DNA of 64,000 nt from positions 1 to 64,000 of the forward strand of contig NZ_BMZF01000003.1 in the NCBI RefSeq assembly GCF_014652655.1, read 5' to 3'. This DNA is from Paramylibacter ulvae. GTDB lineage: Bacteria > Pseudomonadota > Alphaproteobacteria > Rhodobacterales > Rhodobacteraceae. Each line of letters starts with the position of its first letter. Position 1 is the first letter of the stretch. This document shows positions 1-8,257 of the stretch, piece by piece. Under the pieces are notes generated by a model, which searched no databases, was not told where the DNA came from, and saw only the letters and a program-made list of their open reading frames with translations. The translations under genes were made by a program, and so were the position numbers.

Positions 1-345
1 GGTATCGACCGTGAAGGTGTTGAGCGTGGTCAGGTTTTGGCAGCGCCAAAATCAGTGAACCCACACACCAAATTCGAAGCAGAAGTTTACATTCTGACCA
101 AAGATGAGGGTGGCCGTCACACGCCGTTCTTTGCCAACTACCGTCCACAGTTCTACTTCCGTACAACTGACGTAACGGGTACTGTTGAGCTTCCATCAGG
201 TACAGAAATGGTGATGCCAGGCGACAACTTGAAGTTCGACGTAGAACTGATCGCGCCAATCGCCATGGAAGCAGGCCTACGCTTCGCGATCCGCGAAGGT
301 GGCCGTACTGTTGGTTCTGGTGTGGTTTCTAAAATCCACGCGTAA
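1..345 (+). CDS. tuf: Elongation factor Tu, C-terminal part (5' end outside window)
   Basis: Partial gene, open from base 1 in frame 1 and ending at the TAA of 343-345. The 114 visible residues are the end of domain II ([13 protein letters not shown]) and all of domain III ([33 protein letters not shown]), the parts of EF-Tu that clasp aminoacyl-tRNA on the ribosome. The fragment ends with the usual GVVSKI. It sits just upstream of rpsJ, the common tuf-S10 arrangement. Identity is certain; the GTPase domain is not in the window. Confidence 0.97.
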   Translation, partial: GIDREGVERGQVLAAPKSVNPHTKFEAEVYILTKDEGGRHTPFFANYRPQFYFRTTDVTGTVELPSGTEMVMPGDNLKFDVELIAPIAMEAGLRFAIREGGRTVGSGVVSKIHA

Positions 346-362
346 GAATTAAAAATACCTTT

Positions 363-388
363 GGGGCCTGCCAGATTTGGTGGGCCCC
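363..388 (+). terminator. Stem-loop between tuf and rpsJ
   Basis: Arms at 363-373 and 378-388 pair over 11 bp (two G-U wobbles) around the loop GATT. No clear T-run follows (TTGGGG), so this is a weak or Rho-assisted terminator, pause site or RNA processing site that could separate tuf from the S10 genes, not a textbook intrinsic terminator. Confidence 0.5.
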
Positions 389-462
389 TTGGGGTTCGAC
401 GTAGGGTTCCGAGTGGTTCGGTTCTCTACCTATCAACTCTAACGCCTTGAAAGGCTCAAGAA

Positions 463-771
463 ATGCAAAGCCAAAATATTCGCATTCGGCTGAAAGCTTT
501 CGACTACCGCGTGTTGGATGCGTCCACCGAGGAAATCGTTAACACAGCCAAACGGACTGGCGCCCAAGTACGCGGCCCAATCCCATTGCCAAACAAAATT
601 GAGAAATTCACTGTTTTGCGTGGCCCACACGTAAACAAGAAATCTCGTGAACAATTCGAAATCCGCACGCACAAACGCCTGCTGGACATCGTTGACCCAA
701 CTCCACAAACAGTAGACGCGCTGATGAAGCTTGATCTTGCTGCTGGTGTGGATGTTGAGATCAAACTTTAA
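463..771 (+). CDS. rpsJ: 30S ribosomal protein S10
   Basis: The 102-residue product has the standard S10 length and sequence ([14 protein letters not shown] near the start, [17 protein letters not shown] in the middle, [18 protein letters not shown] near the end). S10 sits in the 30S head and also binds NusB in transcription antitermination. It opens the S10 segment and is followed 14 nt later by rplC. The ATG at 463 is supported by homology to the S10 N-terminus; the upstream Shine-Dalgarno is weak. Confidence 0.98.
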   Translation: MQSQNIRIRLKAFDYRVLDASTEEIVNTAKRTGAQVRGPIPLPNKIEKFTVLRGPHVNKKSREQFEIRTHKRLLDIVDPTPQTVDALMKLDLAAGVDVEIKL

Positions 772-785
772 GGGAGTATTGAGAT

Positions 786-1523
786 ATGCGCTCTGGAGTA
801 ATTGCAAAAAAAATCGGCATGACTCGTTTGTTCATGGAAGACGGTAAACAGATCCCTGTAACCGTTTTGCAAATGGAAAACCTACAAGTTGTGTCACAAC
901 GCACAAACGAAACAGACGGTTACACCGCTGTTCAGTTGGGTGCGGGTGTTGCCAAAGCAAAACGCCAATCCGCAGCGATGCGCGGCCACTTTGCCAAAGC
1001 AAAAGTAGAACCAAAACGCAAAATCGCGGAATTCCGCGTTTCTGCTGACAACCTGATCGAAGTTGGTGAAGAAATCACTGCGAACCACTTCTTGGACGGT
1101 CAAAAAGTTGACGTTTCTGGTACATCAATCGGTAAAGGTTTTGCCGGTGCGATGAAACGTTGGAACTTTGGCGGTTTGCGTGCGACGCACGGTGTTTCAA
1201 TTTCACACCGTTCACACGGTTCAACAGGTCAATGTCAAGAACCTGGTCGCGTTTTCAAAGGTAAGAAAATGGCCGGTCACATGGGCGCTGCACGTGTAAC
1301 AACCCAAAACTTGGAAGTTGTACGTACAGACGTTGATCGTGGCTTGATCATGATCAAAGGCGCTGTTCCTGGCCACAAAGGTGGTTGGGTTACTGTGAAA
1401 GACGCTGTGAAAAAGAAAGCCCCAGAAGGTCTTCCTTTCCCAGCTGCTTTGCGCAGCCAACAAGCAGCAGCACAAGTAGAAGACGCAGCTGTTGAAACAG
1501 CCGCTGAAGGAGGCGCAGAATAA
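786..1523 (+). CDS. rplC: 50S ribosomal protein L3
   Basis: L3 binds 23S rRNA near the peptidyl-transferase centre and is an early assembly protein. The start ([16 protein letters not shown]) and the central block ([27 protein letters not shown]) are characteristic. At 245 residues it is longer than the usual roughly 210. The excess is a C-terminal tail rich in Ala, Glu and Gln (from about residue 222), probably disordered. AAGGGAG precedes the ATG, and the stop codon shares its last A with the rplD start (TAATG), implying translational coupling. Confidence 0.98.
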   Translation: MRSGVIAKKIGMTRLFMEDGKQIPVTVLQMENLQVVSQRTNETDGYTAVQLGAGVAKAKRQSAAMRGHFAKAKVEPKRKIAEFRVSADNLIEVGEEITANHFLDGQKVDVSGTSIGKGFAGAMKRWNFGGLRATHGVSISHRSHGSTGQCQEPGRVFKGKKMAGHMGAARVTTQNLEVVRTDVDRGLIMIKGAVPGHKGGWVTVKDAVKKKAPEGLPFPAALRSQQAAAQVEDAAVETAAEGGAE

Positions 1524-2143
1524 TGAAAGCCGACGTAATCAAATTGGATTCAAAAGCTGCGGGTTCCATCGATCTTGACGATGCGATCTTCGGTCTTGAA
1601 CCACGTGCAGACATTTTGCACCGTGTTGTGCGTTACCAATTGGCAAAACGCCAAGCGGGTACACACAAAGTAAAAACACGTTCAGAAGTGAGCTATTCAA
1701 CCAAGAAGATTTATCGCCAAAAAGGTACTGGTGGCGCACGCCACGGTGCACGTTCGGCGCCGATCTTTCGCGGTGGTGGTGTTTACAAAGGTCCAAAAGT
1801 GCGCAGCCACGCGCATGATTTGACCAAAAAATTCCGCAAGCTGGGTCTGAAACACGCATTGTCTGCAAAAGCAACTGCTGGTGAATTGGTGATTGTCGAT
1901 ACTGTTGAATTGGCAAACGCAAAAACCAAAGATCTGGCAAAGACAGTTGCAAACTTGGGTTGGAAAAAAGCGTTGATTATCGACGGTGCAGATGTGAACG
2001 AAAACTTCGCAATGGCATCACGTAACATCGACGGTTTGAACATTTTGCCAAGCCAAGGTGCGAACGTCTATGACATTCTAAAAGCGAACACTTTGGTTTT
2101 GACCAAAGCAGGCGCCGAAGCATTGGAGGCTCGCTTAAAATGA
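1523..2143 (+). CDS. rplD: 50S ribosomal protein L4
   Basis: A 206-residue L4 protein that binds 23S rRNA domain I and lines the exit tunnel with its extended loop (here around residues 45-90, with [20 protein letters not shown] and [16 protein letters not shown]). In enterobacteria L4 represses its own operon; whether that holds here cannot be read from the sequence. The start overlaps the rplC stop by one base and the end overlaps rplW by four (ATGA). Confidence 0.98.
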   Translation: MKADVIKLDSKAAGSIDLDDAIFGLEPRADILHRVVRYQLAKRQAGTHKVKTRSEVSYSTKKIYRQKGTGGARHGARSAPIFRGGGVYKGPKVRSHAHDLTKKFRKLGLKHALSAKATAGELVIVDTVELANAKTKDLAKTVANLGWKKALIIDGADVNENFAMASRNIDGLNILPSQGANVYDILKANTLVLTKAGAEALEARLK

Positions 2144-2436
2144 GCACGAAAGCAGAACTATACGATGTGATCCGCAAGCCGATCATCACAGAGAAAGCAA
2201 CAATGGCGTCTGAACATAACGCAGTTGTTTTCGAAGTAGCGATCGAAGCGAACAAACCACAGATCAAAGAAGCAGTGGAAACATTGTTCAACGTCAAGGT
2301 GAAGGCCGTGAACACGACCATCACCAAAGGTAAAGTGAAACGCTTCCGTGGCGCATTGGGTAAACGTAAAGACGTTAAAAAAGCCTATGTGACTTTGGAA
2401 GAAGGTAACACAATCGACGTATCAACTGGTCTGTAA
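2140..2436 (+). CDS. rplW: 50S ribosomal protein L23
   Basis: A 98-residue L23 protein, located at the tunnel exit and the docking site for trigger factor and SRP. Family blocks [15 protein letters not shown] (residues 8-22) and [30 protein letters not shown] are clear. It overlaps rplD by ATGA. Unlike the standard order it is not followed directly by rplB: a terminator lies 27 nt after its stop, and about 1.2 kb of other sequence separates the two. Confidence 0.98.
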   Translation: MSTKAELYDVIRKPIITEKATMASEHNAVVFEVAIEANKPQIKEAVETLFNVKVKAVNTTITKGKVKRFRGALGKRKDVKKAYVTLEEGNTIDVSTGL

Positions 2437-2463
2437 ACAGACCCGTTTTTGAAAAATGAAGAG

Positions 2464-2490
2464 CCCCTCGCAATTGCGGGGGGTTTTTTT
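2464..2490 (+). terminator. Intrinsic terminator after rplW
   Basis: Arms CCCCTCGC (2464-2471) and GCGGGGGG (2476-2483) pair with one wobble around AATT, followed by seven T. A nearly identical copy with its flanks recurs at 2784-2815. Confidence 0.9.
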
Positions 2491-2590
2491 GTTAGCGCTC
2501 ATGTTAACCCTATCACGCGGTTACAAAAAATGAGGTTGCTTGCAACATCGCTCCCAGTAAACTTAACCCATATATTGATTGGGAAATCAT

Positions 2591-2734
2591 ATGCGTGCCT
2601 TGGCTTATTTTTTGATATTTTTAACAGGAGCGACAACTGAATGGTGGATTTCCCACTACGTAATGCGCCGTGTCGGGCTTCGCATAGAAGAGCAATACAT
2701 TTTGGCTGAATTGCTCGGGTATAAATATCGCTAA
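2591..2734 (+). CDS. Possible 47-residue hypothetical membrane protein
   Basis: A short ORF from the ATG at 2591 to TAA at 2732-2734. The product starts with MRALAYFLIFLTGA, a hydrophobic stretch long enough for a short membrane segment or signal anchor, followed by a mixed tail ending LAELLGYKYR. It lies between two near-identical terminators, so it would be its own small transcript. No convincing Shine-Dalgarno precedes the ATG. I do not recognise a family. The composition looks protein-like, but the length makes chance possible. Confidence 0.4.
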   Translation: MRALAYFLIFLTGATTEWWISHYVMRRVGLRIEEQYILAELLGYKYR

Positions 2735-2783
2735 ATGCGTAACGATACATGGATTTTTTGAAACGCTCACATCCGTGAAATAA

Positions 2784-2815
2784 AGAGCCCCTCGCAAATG
2801 CGGGGGGCTTTTTTT
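2784..2815. terminator. Second copy of the GC-rich terminator, between convergent genes
   Basis: Arms AGCCCCTCGC (2786-2795) and GCGGGGGGCT (2800-2809) around AAAT, followed by a T-run. The T-run serves the + strand; the stem lies at the very end of the leftward stress-protein gene, whose stop is at 2814. The stem and flanking AAGAGCCCC repeat the terminator at 2464-2490. Confidence 0.8.
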
Positions 2816-3221
2816 ATCGGATCACATGCACTGAACATTTCGCGTGGCGCACGACCTTGGCCGCGGTGGAGCCAAGGAAAATATCCGATAGCCCCAGTTG
2901 ATGTGATGCCATGACAATACAATCGACGTGATTGTCATCTGCATAATTAACGATTGAACGCCCTGAATAGCCATCAATCAGCTCTGCCTTGGCACTTGGG
3001 ATCGCCTTTGCAATGTCATTGAGCGAGTCGAGCGCATATTTGCGCGCCTCTGCCAATGTGGATGCGGGGATTTCAACATTCACGTAATTGGGGATGTTTT
3101 CCAACACATGCAAAATGGTATATTTAGCGGCCTTGCTGCCCAATGTTTTTGCCACTTCAAATGATTTGGCAGTGTCATGCCCATCATCAAAAATGACAGG
3201 GATAAGAATATGATCATACAT
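2814..3221 (-). CDS. Universal stress protein, UspA superfamily
   Basis: A 135-residue single Usp domain beginning MYDHILIPVIF, with the beta-strand VDCIVMASHQ and the nucleotide-loop region GLSDIFLGSTAAKVVRHA near the C-terminus, a form seen in UspF/UspG-like proteins. The ATG at 3221 is preferred over an upstream in-frame codon because AGAGGAGA lies just before it. The family acts in stress survival, often binding ATP. A TTGAT-N4-ATCAA box sits at -41.5 relative to a -10 hexamer, so oxygen-responsive FNR-type activation is predicted. It interrupts the ribosomal locus between rplW and rplB on the opposite strand. Confidence 0.92.
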   Translation of the reverse strand: MYDHILIPVIFDDGHDTAKSFEVAKTLGSKAAKYTILHVLENIPNYVNVEIPASTLAEARKYALDSLNDIAKAIPSAKAELIDGYSGRSIVNYADDNHVDCIVMASHQLGLSDIFLGSTAAKVVRHAKCSVHVIR

Positions 3222-3670
3222 CGTCGTCTCCTCTGAGATCAAAAGTGATAGGGACAGTATACACCATACGGGCAGGGCATGTGTTGATGTGGATCAAGGT
3301 TGGGGGTTATCGGCACAAGAGCGCCTGACCTTGGGGCGGCGATAGATTGCATTCAATCATCGTTGTCAGGCGCGGGACGCTTGTGCGACGTTGGATTGAT
3401 CCCCTATAGTTAAACATCCCGCCAATCCCCAACAAAAACACCACCCAACCACTTGCCACCACCCCCCAACCCTGATACTCCCCACCAATCAGCCGGCTTC
3501 GGATTCGTTCCGAGGCCGTTTGGTTTTGGAATAATTGGGGTTTTCCCTGAATAACCGTGGACCTATGGCGTTATCGCATAAGGGGCCACATACACTTGCG
3601 GACCTACGGGGCCGCGCAAACTTTCGGCCCGAATTTTTCGGTGTCGAACACAAAACGGAAGACAGAAAGA
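3222..3670 (+). other. Intergenic region upstream of rplB with several stem-loops
   Basis: No gene is supported in these 449 bases. Besides the usp promoter they hold: a long imperfect hairpin at 3313-3386 (GCACAAG/CTTGTGC outside, GCGCCTGAC/GTCAGGCGC inside, GATTG/CAATC at the tip); a 10-bp hairpin at 3494-3518 (one wobble); and a bulged hairpin at about 3557-3589 (GTGG/CCAC plus CCTATG/CATAAGG). The last two would lie in an rplB leader. A promoter for rplB must lie here but I cannot place it confidently. Confidence 0.5.
3256..3297 (-). promoter_or_regulatory. Predicted class II FNR/FnrL-dependent promoter of the first usp gene
   Basis: Perfect palindrome TTGATGTGGATCAA at 3284-3297, the FNR/FixK consensus TTGAT-N4-ATCAA. 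Reading leftward, 22 nt separate it from TATACT (complement of 3256-3261). With that hexamer at -12 to -7 the box centre falls at -41.5, the position at which FNR-family activators contact RNA polymerase. No -35 hexamer is visible, as expected for an activated promoter. Confidence 0.75.
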
Positions 3671-4510
3671 ATGGCACTTAAGTCGTATAAACCGACGACG
3701 CCAGGCCAACGTGGGTTGGTTCTGATTGACCGTTCCGAGCTTTGGAAAGGTCGCCCAGTTAAATCACTCGTAGAGGGTTTGACAAAAAACGGCGGTCGTA
3801 ACAATACCGGACGGATCACTATGCGTCGCAAAGGCGGTGGGGCGAAACGCCTGTACCGTATCGTTGACTTTAAACGTAACAAATTTGACGTACCAGCGAC
3901 AGTTGAGCGTATCGAATATGACCCTAACCGGACAGCATTCATCGCCTTGATCCGCTACGAAGATGGTCAACAATCCTACATCATCGCGCCACAACGTTTG
4001 GCAATTGGTGACAAGGTGATCTCTTCTGCTAAGGCTGACGTTAAGCCTGGCAACACAATGCCTTTTACTGGTTTGCCAATCGGTACAATCATTCACAACA
4101 TCGAATTGAAACCAGGTAAGGGTGCACAGCTTGCACGTTCTGCTGGTACTTATGCTCAATTTGTTGGTCGTGATGGTTCCTATGCGCAGATCCGCCTGTC
4201 TTCTGGTGAATTGCGTTTGGTGCGCCAAGAATGCTTGGCCACTGTGGGCGCTGTATCAAACCCTGATCACAGCAACCAAAACCTTGGTAAAGCTGGCCGT
4301 AACCGCCACAAGGGCATCCGCCCGTCTGTGCGTGGTGTGGTTATGAACCCTGTCGATCACCCACATGGTGGTGGTGAGGGTCGTACATCCGGTGGTCGTC
4401 ACCCAGTGACACCATGGGGTAAGCCAACCAAAGGTGCACGCACCCGTTCCAACAAGACCACGGATAAATACATTATCCGTTCGCGTCACGCCAAGAAGAA
4501 GGGTCGTTAA
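3671..4510 (+). CDS. rplB: 50S ribosomal protein L2
   Basis: A 279-residue L2 protein, required for subunit association and peptidyl-transferase activity. Family signatures include [15 protein letters not shown] at the start, [18 protein letters not shown] at about residues 38-56 and [18 protein letters not shown], the RNA-contacting loop with the conserved His. The open frame extends upstream to 3557, but the ATG at 3671 matches the L2 N-terminus and is preceded by AGAAAGA. It restarts the interrupted S10 segment; rpsS follows after 3 nt. Confidence 0.98.
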   Translation: MALKSYKPTTPGQRGLVLIDRSELWKGRPVKSLVEGLTKNGGRNNTGRITMRRKGGGAKRLYRIVDFKRNKFDVPATVERIEYDPNRTAFIALIRYEDGQQSYIIAPQRLAIGDKVISSAKADVKPGNTMPFTGLPIGTIIHNIELKPGKGAQLARSAGTYAQFVGRDGSYAQIRLSSGELRLVRQECLATVGAVSNPDHSNQNLGKAGRNRHKGIRPSVRGVVMNPVDHPHGGGEGRTSGGRHPVTPWGKPTKGARTRSNKTTDKYIIRSRHAKKKGR

Positions 4511-4513
4511 TCG

Positions 4514-4795
4514 ATGTCTCGTTCAGTATGGAAAGGCCCATTTGTCGATGCTTACGTGCTTAAAAAAGCCGCAGCAGTTCGCGAATCTGGCCGTAACAAT
4601 GATGTAATTAAAATCTGGTCTCGTCGTTCGACGATTCTGCCACAATTTGTTGGTCTGACTTTCGGCGTTTATAACGGCCAAAAGCACATTCCGGTAAACG
4701 TATCAGAAGATATGATTGGCCAGAAATTTGGTGAATACAGCCCGACACGTACATATTACGGTCACGCGGCTGATAAAAAAGCGAAGCGGAAATAA
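4514..4795 (+). CDS. rpsS: 30S ribosomal protein S19
   Basis: A 93-residue S19 protein of the 30S head, forming a complex with S13 that contacts the A-site tRNA side. [14 protein letters not shown] at the start and [24 protein letters not shown] in the middle are typical. Standard length, three bases from rplB and three from rplV, so co-translated within the same segment. Confidence 0.98.
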   Translation: MSRSVWKGPFVDAYVLKKAAAVRESGRNNDVIKIWSRRSTILPQFVGLTFGVYNGQKHIPVNVSEDMIGQKFGEYSPTRTYYGHAADKKAKRK

Positions 4796-4798
4796 GCC

Positions 4799-5182
4799 AT
4801 GAGTAAGTCTAAGAACCCTCGTCGCGTAGCAGAGAACGAAGCGTATGCCGTTTCTCGTATGCTGAAAACCAGCCCGCAAAAGCTGAACTTGGTTGCGCAA
4901 ATGATCCGCAACAAGCCAGTTGAAAAAGCGCTTGCTGATTTGACATTCTCGAAAAAGCGTATCGCAGAAGACGTAAAGAAAACGTTGCAATCTGCAATCG
5001 CGAATGCCGAAAATAACCATAATCTTGATGTTGACGAATTGATCGTTGCAGAAGCTTATGTTGGCAAAAACCTAACAATGAAACGTGGTCGTCCTCGGGC
5101 ACGTGGTCGTTACGGTAAAATCCTGAAACCTTTCGCCCAAGTTACTATTCTTGTGCGTCAGCCATCAGAGGAGCAAGCATAA
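4799..5182 (+). CDS. rplV: 50S ribosomal protein L22
   Basis: A 127-residue L22 protein that lines the nascent-peptide exit tunnel with its beta-hairpin and binds all six 23S domains. The core [23 protein letters not shown] and the hairpin region [19 protein letters not shown] (about residues 98-117) are conserved. The stop codon overlaps the rpsC ATG by one base. Confidence 0.98.
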   Translation: MSKSKNPRRVAENEAYAVSRMLKTSPQKLNLVAQMIRNKPVEKALADLTFSKKRIAEDVKKTLQSAIANAENNHNLDVDELIVAEAYVGKNLTMKRGRPRARGRYGKILKPFAQVTILVRQPSEEQA

Positions 5183-5901
5183 TGGGTCAAAAGATCAATC
5201 CAATTGGCTTTCGTATGCAAGTCAACCGTACATGGGATAGCCGCTGGTACGCCGAAGGCGAAAACTATGGTAACCTGTTGTTGGAAGACATCAAAATCCG
5301 TGAATTCATCAAGAAAGAGTGCATGCAAGCCGGTGTTGCACGTGTGATCGTTGAACGCCCACACAAAAAATGCCGCGTGACAATCCACTCTGCACGTCCT
5401 GGTGTTATCATCGGTAAAAAAGGCGCGGATATCGAAACTTTGCGTAAAAAGGTTGCAGCCCTGACAGAGTCAGAATTGCACCTGAACATCGTCGAAGTGC
5501 GCAAACCAGAAATGGATGCGCAATTGGTTGCTGAATCAGTTGCACAACAGCTGGAACGCCGTGTGTCTTTCCGTCGTGCGATGAAACGTGCTGTGCAAAA
5601 CGCAATGCGTATGGGCGCGCTTGGTATTCGTATCAACTGTGCTGGTCGTCTTGGTGGTGCTGAAATCGCGCGTACTGAATGGTACCGCGAAGGTCGTGTT
5701 CCGTTGCACACATTGCGTGCGGACATCGACTATGCACGTGCAGAAGGTCTGACAGCTTATGGTATCATCGGTATCAAAGTTTGGATATTTAAGGGTGAGA
5801 TCATGGAACATGATCCAGCCGCGCGCGATCGCCGTGTAGAAGAAATGCAAAACAGCGGTGGGCCACGTCCACAAGGCGGCAATCGCCCGCCACGCCGTTA
5901 A
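5182..5901 (+). CDS. rpsC: 30S ribosomal protein S3
   Basis: A 239-residue S3 protein. It starts [11 protein letters not shown], carries a KH domain with the RNA-binding loop GKKG at residues 78-81 ([12 protein letters not shown]), and has the C-terminal S3 domain ([20 protein letters not shown]). S3 helps form the mRNA entry channel and helicase site. The last 20 residues are a Pro/Gly/Arg-rich tail. It overlaps rplV by one base; rplP follows after 18 nt with a good AAAGGGAGAG ribosome site. Confidence 0.98.
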   Translation: MGQKINPIGFRMQVNRTWDSRWYAEGENYGNLLLEDIKIREFIKKECMQAGVARVIVERPHKKCRVTIHSARPGVIIGKKGADIETLRKKVAALTESELHLNIVEVRKPEMDAQLVAESVAQQLERRVSFRRAMKRAVQNAMRMGALGIRINCAGRLGGAEIARTEWYREGRVPLHTLRADIDYARAEGLTAYGIIGIKVWIFKGEIMEHDPAARDRRVEEMQNSGGPRPQGGNRPPRR

Positions 5902-5919
5902 GCGAAAGGGAGAGATATA

Positions 5920-6333
5920 ATGCTTTCACCAAAACGTACTAAATTCCGCAAGGCGTTTAAAGGTCGTATCAAAGGCCAAGCCAAGGGCGGTTCTGATCTG
6001 AACTTTGGTTCATTCGGTTTGAAAACAATCGAGCCAGAGCGTATCACTGCACGTCAAATCGAGGCGGCTCGCCGCGCGATGACACGTCACATGAAACGTC
6101 AAGGCCGTGTTTGGATCCGTATTTTCCCAGATCTTCCTGTCACCAAAAAACCAACCGAAGTTCGGATGGGTAAAGGTAAAGGTTCTGTGGAATTTTGGGC
6201 AGCCAAAGTAAAACCAGGCCGTATCATGTTTGAAATCGACGGTGTGTCAGAGGCCGTTGCTGTTGAGGCGTTGCGCCTTGCTGCAATGAAATTGCCTGTA
6301 AAAACACGCGTCGTTCAACGCGAAGATTGGTAA
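5920..6333 (+). CDS. rplP: 50S ribosomal protein L16
   Basis: A 137-residue L16 protein that helps position A-site tRNA near the peptidyl-transferase centre. [16 protein letters not shown] at the start and [26 protein letters not shown], with the conserved Arg that is hydroxylated in some bacteria, are plain. It ends this segment: a terminator follows at 6411, and rpmC, normally adjacent, is 2.9 kb away. Confidence 0.98.
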   Translation: MLSPKRTKFRKAFKGRIKGQAKGGSDLNFGSFGLKTIEPERITARQIEAARRAMTRHMKRQGRVWIRIFPDLPVTKKPTEVRMGKGKGSVEFWAAKVKPGRIMFEIDGVSEAVAVEALRLAAMKLPVKTRVVQREDW

Positions 6334-6410
6334 GCAGCGAACTTCGTTCGTTAGCCTAATTTACGCGCAAGCGAAAATCTGGGGCTGCACACCAGTTTAA
6401 AAAATTTAAA

Positions 6411-6438
6411 ACCCCTGACCATTTGGTTGGGGGTTTTT
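6411..6438 (+). terminator. Intrinsic terminator after rplP
   Basis: ACCCCTGACC and GGTTGGGGGT flank ATTT and can pair with mismatches and wobbles, followed by TTTTT. It separates rplP from the inserted genes. Confidence 0.75.
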
Positions 6439-6480
6439 GCATTTTCATAATGGCGCTATCCTGTTCTAAAGGAGCCACTC

Positions 6481-6864
6481 ATGACCCAACAAGACACTAA
6501 CAAAGCCAATGCCATGGCGTTTTATGATATGATGTTTAATCAATGCAAACCCGCAGAGGCGATTGCGACATATGCGGGGGATGAATATATTCAACACAAT
6601 CCCCATGTCGCCGATGGCAAACAGGCGTTTATCGATTATTTCGAACGTATGGCAGCGGAATATCCAGACAAGCATGTGATTTTTCACCGCGCCGTGGCTG
6701 AGGGCGATTTGGTCGTGCTCCATTGTGAACAAATCTGGCCCAATAGCGATAATTACGCAGGTATCGATATTTTTCGATTTGATGATGCGGGCAAGGTCGT
6801 GGAACATTGGGATGTATTGCAAACTATCATTGACGTATCGGCAAATGATAATGGGCTGTTCTAG
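6481..6864 (+). CDS. SnoaL-like / NTF2-fold protein
   Basis: The 127-residue product resembles the predicted SnoaL-like aldol-condensation group of the NTF2 fold. It has an N-terminal helix (NKANAMAFYDMMFNQCKPAEAI), the pocket sequence YIQHNPHVADGKQAFIDYF, and strands ending with FRFDDAGKVVEHWDVLQTI, the family's conserved His-Trp. Substrate and reaction are unknown; many relatives are non-catalytic binders. AAAGGAG lies 6 nt before the ATG. It is the first of four genes inserted between rplP and rpmC, 36 nt ahead of the oxygenase-like gene. Confidence 0.85.
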   Translation: MTQQDTNKANAMAFYDMMFNQCKPAEAIATYAGDEYIQHNPHVADGKQAFIDYFERMAAEYPDKHVIFHRAVAEGDLVVLHCEQIWPNSDNYAGIDIFRFDDAGKVVEHWDVLQTIIDVSANDNGLF

Positions 6865-6900
6865 CTGGCGTTTGGCATTTGCCTTGCGCTATGAAAGGGC

Positions 6901-7524
6901 ATGACCCAGATCGAATCTCTCTTTGTGACCCGCCTATATCAATCCACGCTGAATGCGCATGGTGATGCCATTGATGCGGGGGAATTGGAAAACACTTGTC
7001 TGTCCATCGCCGAAGATGACGAGGCGGGGCAAGAATGGTGCGAGGAAAACGATTTTCCAGGCTACACCAGTTATGCATCGCTTGATGATTTGGCGTGGCG
7101 CTTTCCGATATTTAAGGACGTGGTTGCGGCATTGGATAAACATGTGGCCGAATTTGCCAAAGATTTGGAATTTGATCTGGATGGCAAATCGCTCACACTT
7201 GATACAATCTGGATTAATATCCTGCCAACGGGTGGGATTCATACATCCCACATTCACCCCCACAGCGTGATCAGCGGCACAACATATGTGACCATGCCAA
7301 CAGATGCGAGCGCGATCAAATTCGAAGATCCGCGATCCGCAATGATGATGGCAGCACCCATTCGCAAGAAAGACGCGCGCAAGGATCAACGCAATTTTGT
7401 TTATGTTGAACCAAGCGTTGGTGATGTTCTGCTCTGGGAAAGTTGGCTGCGCCACGAGGTGCCAATGAACATGTCCGATGATGAACGGATATCGGTGAGT
7501 TTTAATTACCACCTGTCGGAGTAG
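6901..7524 (+). CDS. Putative 2OG-Fe(II) oxygenase-like protein (TIGR02466 type)
   Basis: A 207-residue protein like the uncharacterised TIGR02466 group of double-stranded beta-helix oxygenases. The metal-site region is visible: HIHPHSVISG near residues 117-126 with paired histidines, a distal His at about 185 (LRHEV), and an Arg at about 197 (ERISVSFN) suited to binding the 2-oxoglutarate carboxylate. Substrate unknown. It may be co-transcribed with the SnoaL-like gene 36 nt upstream. The ATG at 6901 follows AAAGGGC. Confidence 0.82.
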   Translation: MTQIESLFVTRLYQSTLNAHGDAIDAGELENTCLSIAEDDEAGQEWCEENDFPGYTSYASLDDLAWRFPIFKDVVAALDKHVAEFAKDLEFDLDGKSLTLDTIWINILPTGGIHTSHIHPHSVISGTTYVTMPTDASAIKFEDPRSAMMMAAPIRKKDARKDQRNFVYVEPSVGDVLLWESWLRHEVPMNMSDDERISVSFNYHLSE

Positions 7525-7590
7525 GGTAAGCAGCGCCGCGGTATAGGCAAAACGAAGTTTCGACCACACCGCGTTGGGCAATGTCACCGA

Positions 7591-8037
7591 TCAAGCCACC
7601 GTCAAACACGCGCATTTTGCCAGATGGTTGATTTTTTGTGATGTGCTGCCTTGGATCAAACTACCAATGGTGCCAAGCCCACGGCGCCCTGTGACAATCA
7701 AATCCGCACCACAGTTTTCGGCAACCTTCACAATTTCCGTTGCAGGGTCGCCGATATCGGAATGGGTGTGGGTGATGGTCTGCCCCATGGATTTTGCGAT
7801 CTCTTTGCCGGAATTGATGATTTTATCAGATGCCTCTTTCACCTCTGATGGGTCTGGCATGGTGGTGACAGCATGATACCCACCAACCGCCCCCATGGCA
7901 TAGGCCACGGTTTGGGGCTGGGGGGTGTGCACCAAATGCAACTCAGACCCATATTTCCCCGCCAAATCACAGGCCATTTGCAACGCGGTTTCAGACATCG
8001 CTGATCCATCAAGTCCAATAACGATTTTACGAAACAT
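7591..8037 (-). CDS. Universal stress protein, ATP-binding UspA type
   Basis: A 148-residue Usp domain starting MFRKIVIGLDGS. The ATP-binding signature G-x2-G-x9-G-S is intact near the C-terminus (GRRGLGTIGSLIQGST). It differs from the other usp gene at 2814-3221 in this motif and in an insert around residues 45-65. It stands alone on the minus strand inside the second interruption of the ribosomal locus, with an FNR-type box upstream. The ATG follows the purine-rich GGAAAGGG. Confidence 0.93.
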   Translation of the reverse strand: MFRKIVIGLDGSAMSETALQMACDLAGKYGSELHLVHTPQPQTVAYAMGAVGGYHAVTTMPDPSEVKEASDKIINSGKEIAKSMGQTITHTHSDIGDPATEIVKVAENCGADLIVTGRRGLGTIGSLIQGSTSQKINHLAKCACLTVA

Positions 8038-8067
8038 GTTTTACCCTTTCCATTTTGATTTAAGAGC

Positions 8068-8108
8068 ATTCTAACATATTACGGTTCGGCGTCTTTGATG
8101 TGGGTCAA
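8068..8108 (-). promoter_or_regulatory. Predicted FNR/FnrL-dependent promoter of the second usp gene
   Basis: TTGATGTGGGTCAA at 8095-8108 differs from the FNR palindrome by one base. Reading leftward, 21 nt separate it from TAGAAT (complement of 8068-8073), placing the box centre near -40.5. The arrangement matches the first usp gene. Confidence 0.6.
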
Positions 8109-8257
8109 GGTTGTTGTTGGGGGAAAGGGGAAGCAGGTTCACCTAAGTTTTCGATTTTATTTAAAATTCTCTAAATGTTCAGTTGTTAACCTTTGATTAG
8201 TAGTGTTTCAGATTATACTTTTTAGAGCATCACCAAACTTTCTTAGAAGAAAACACA

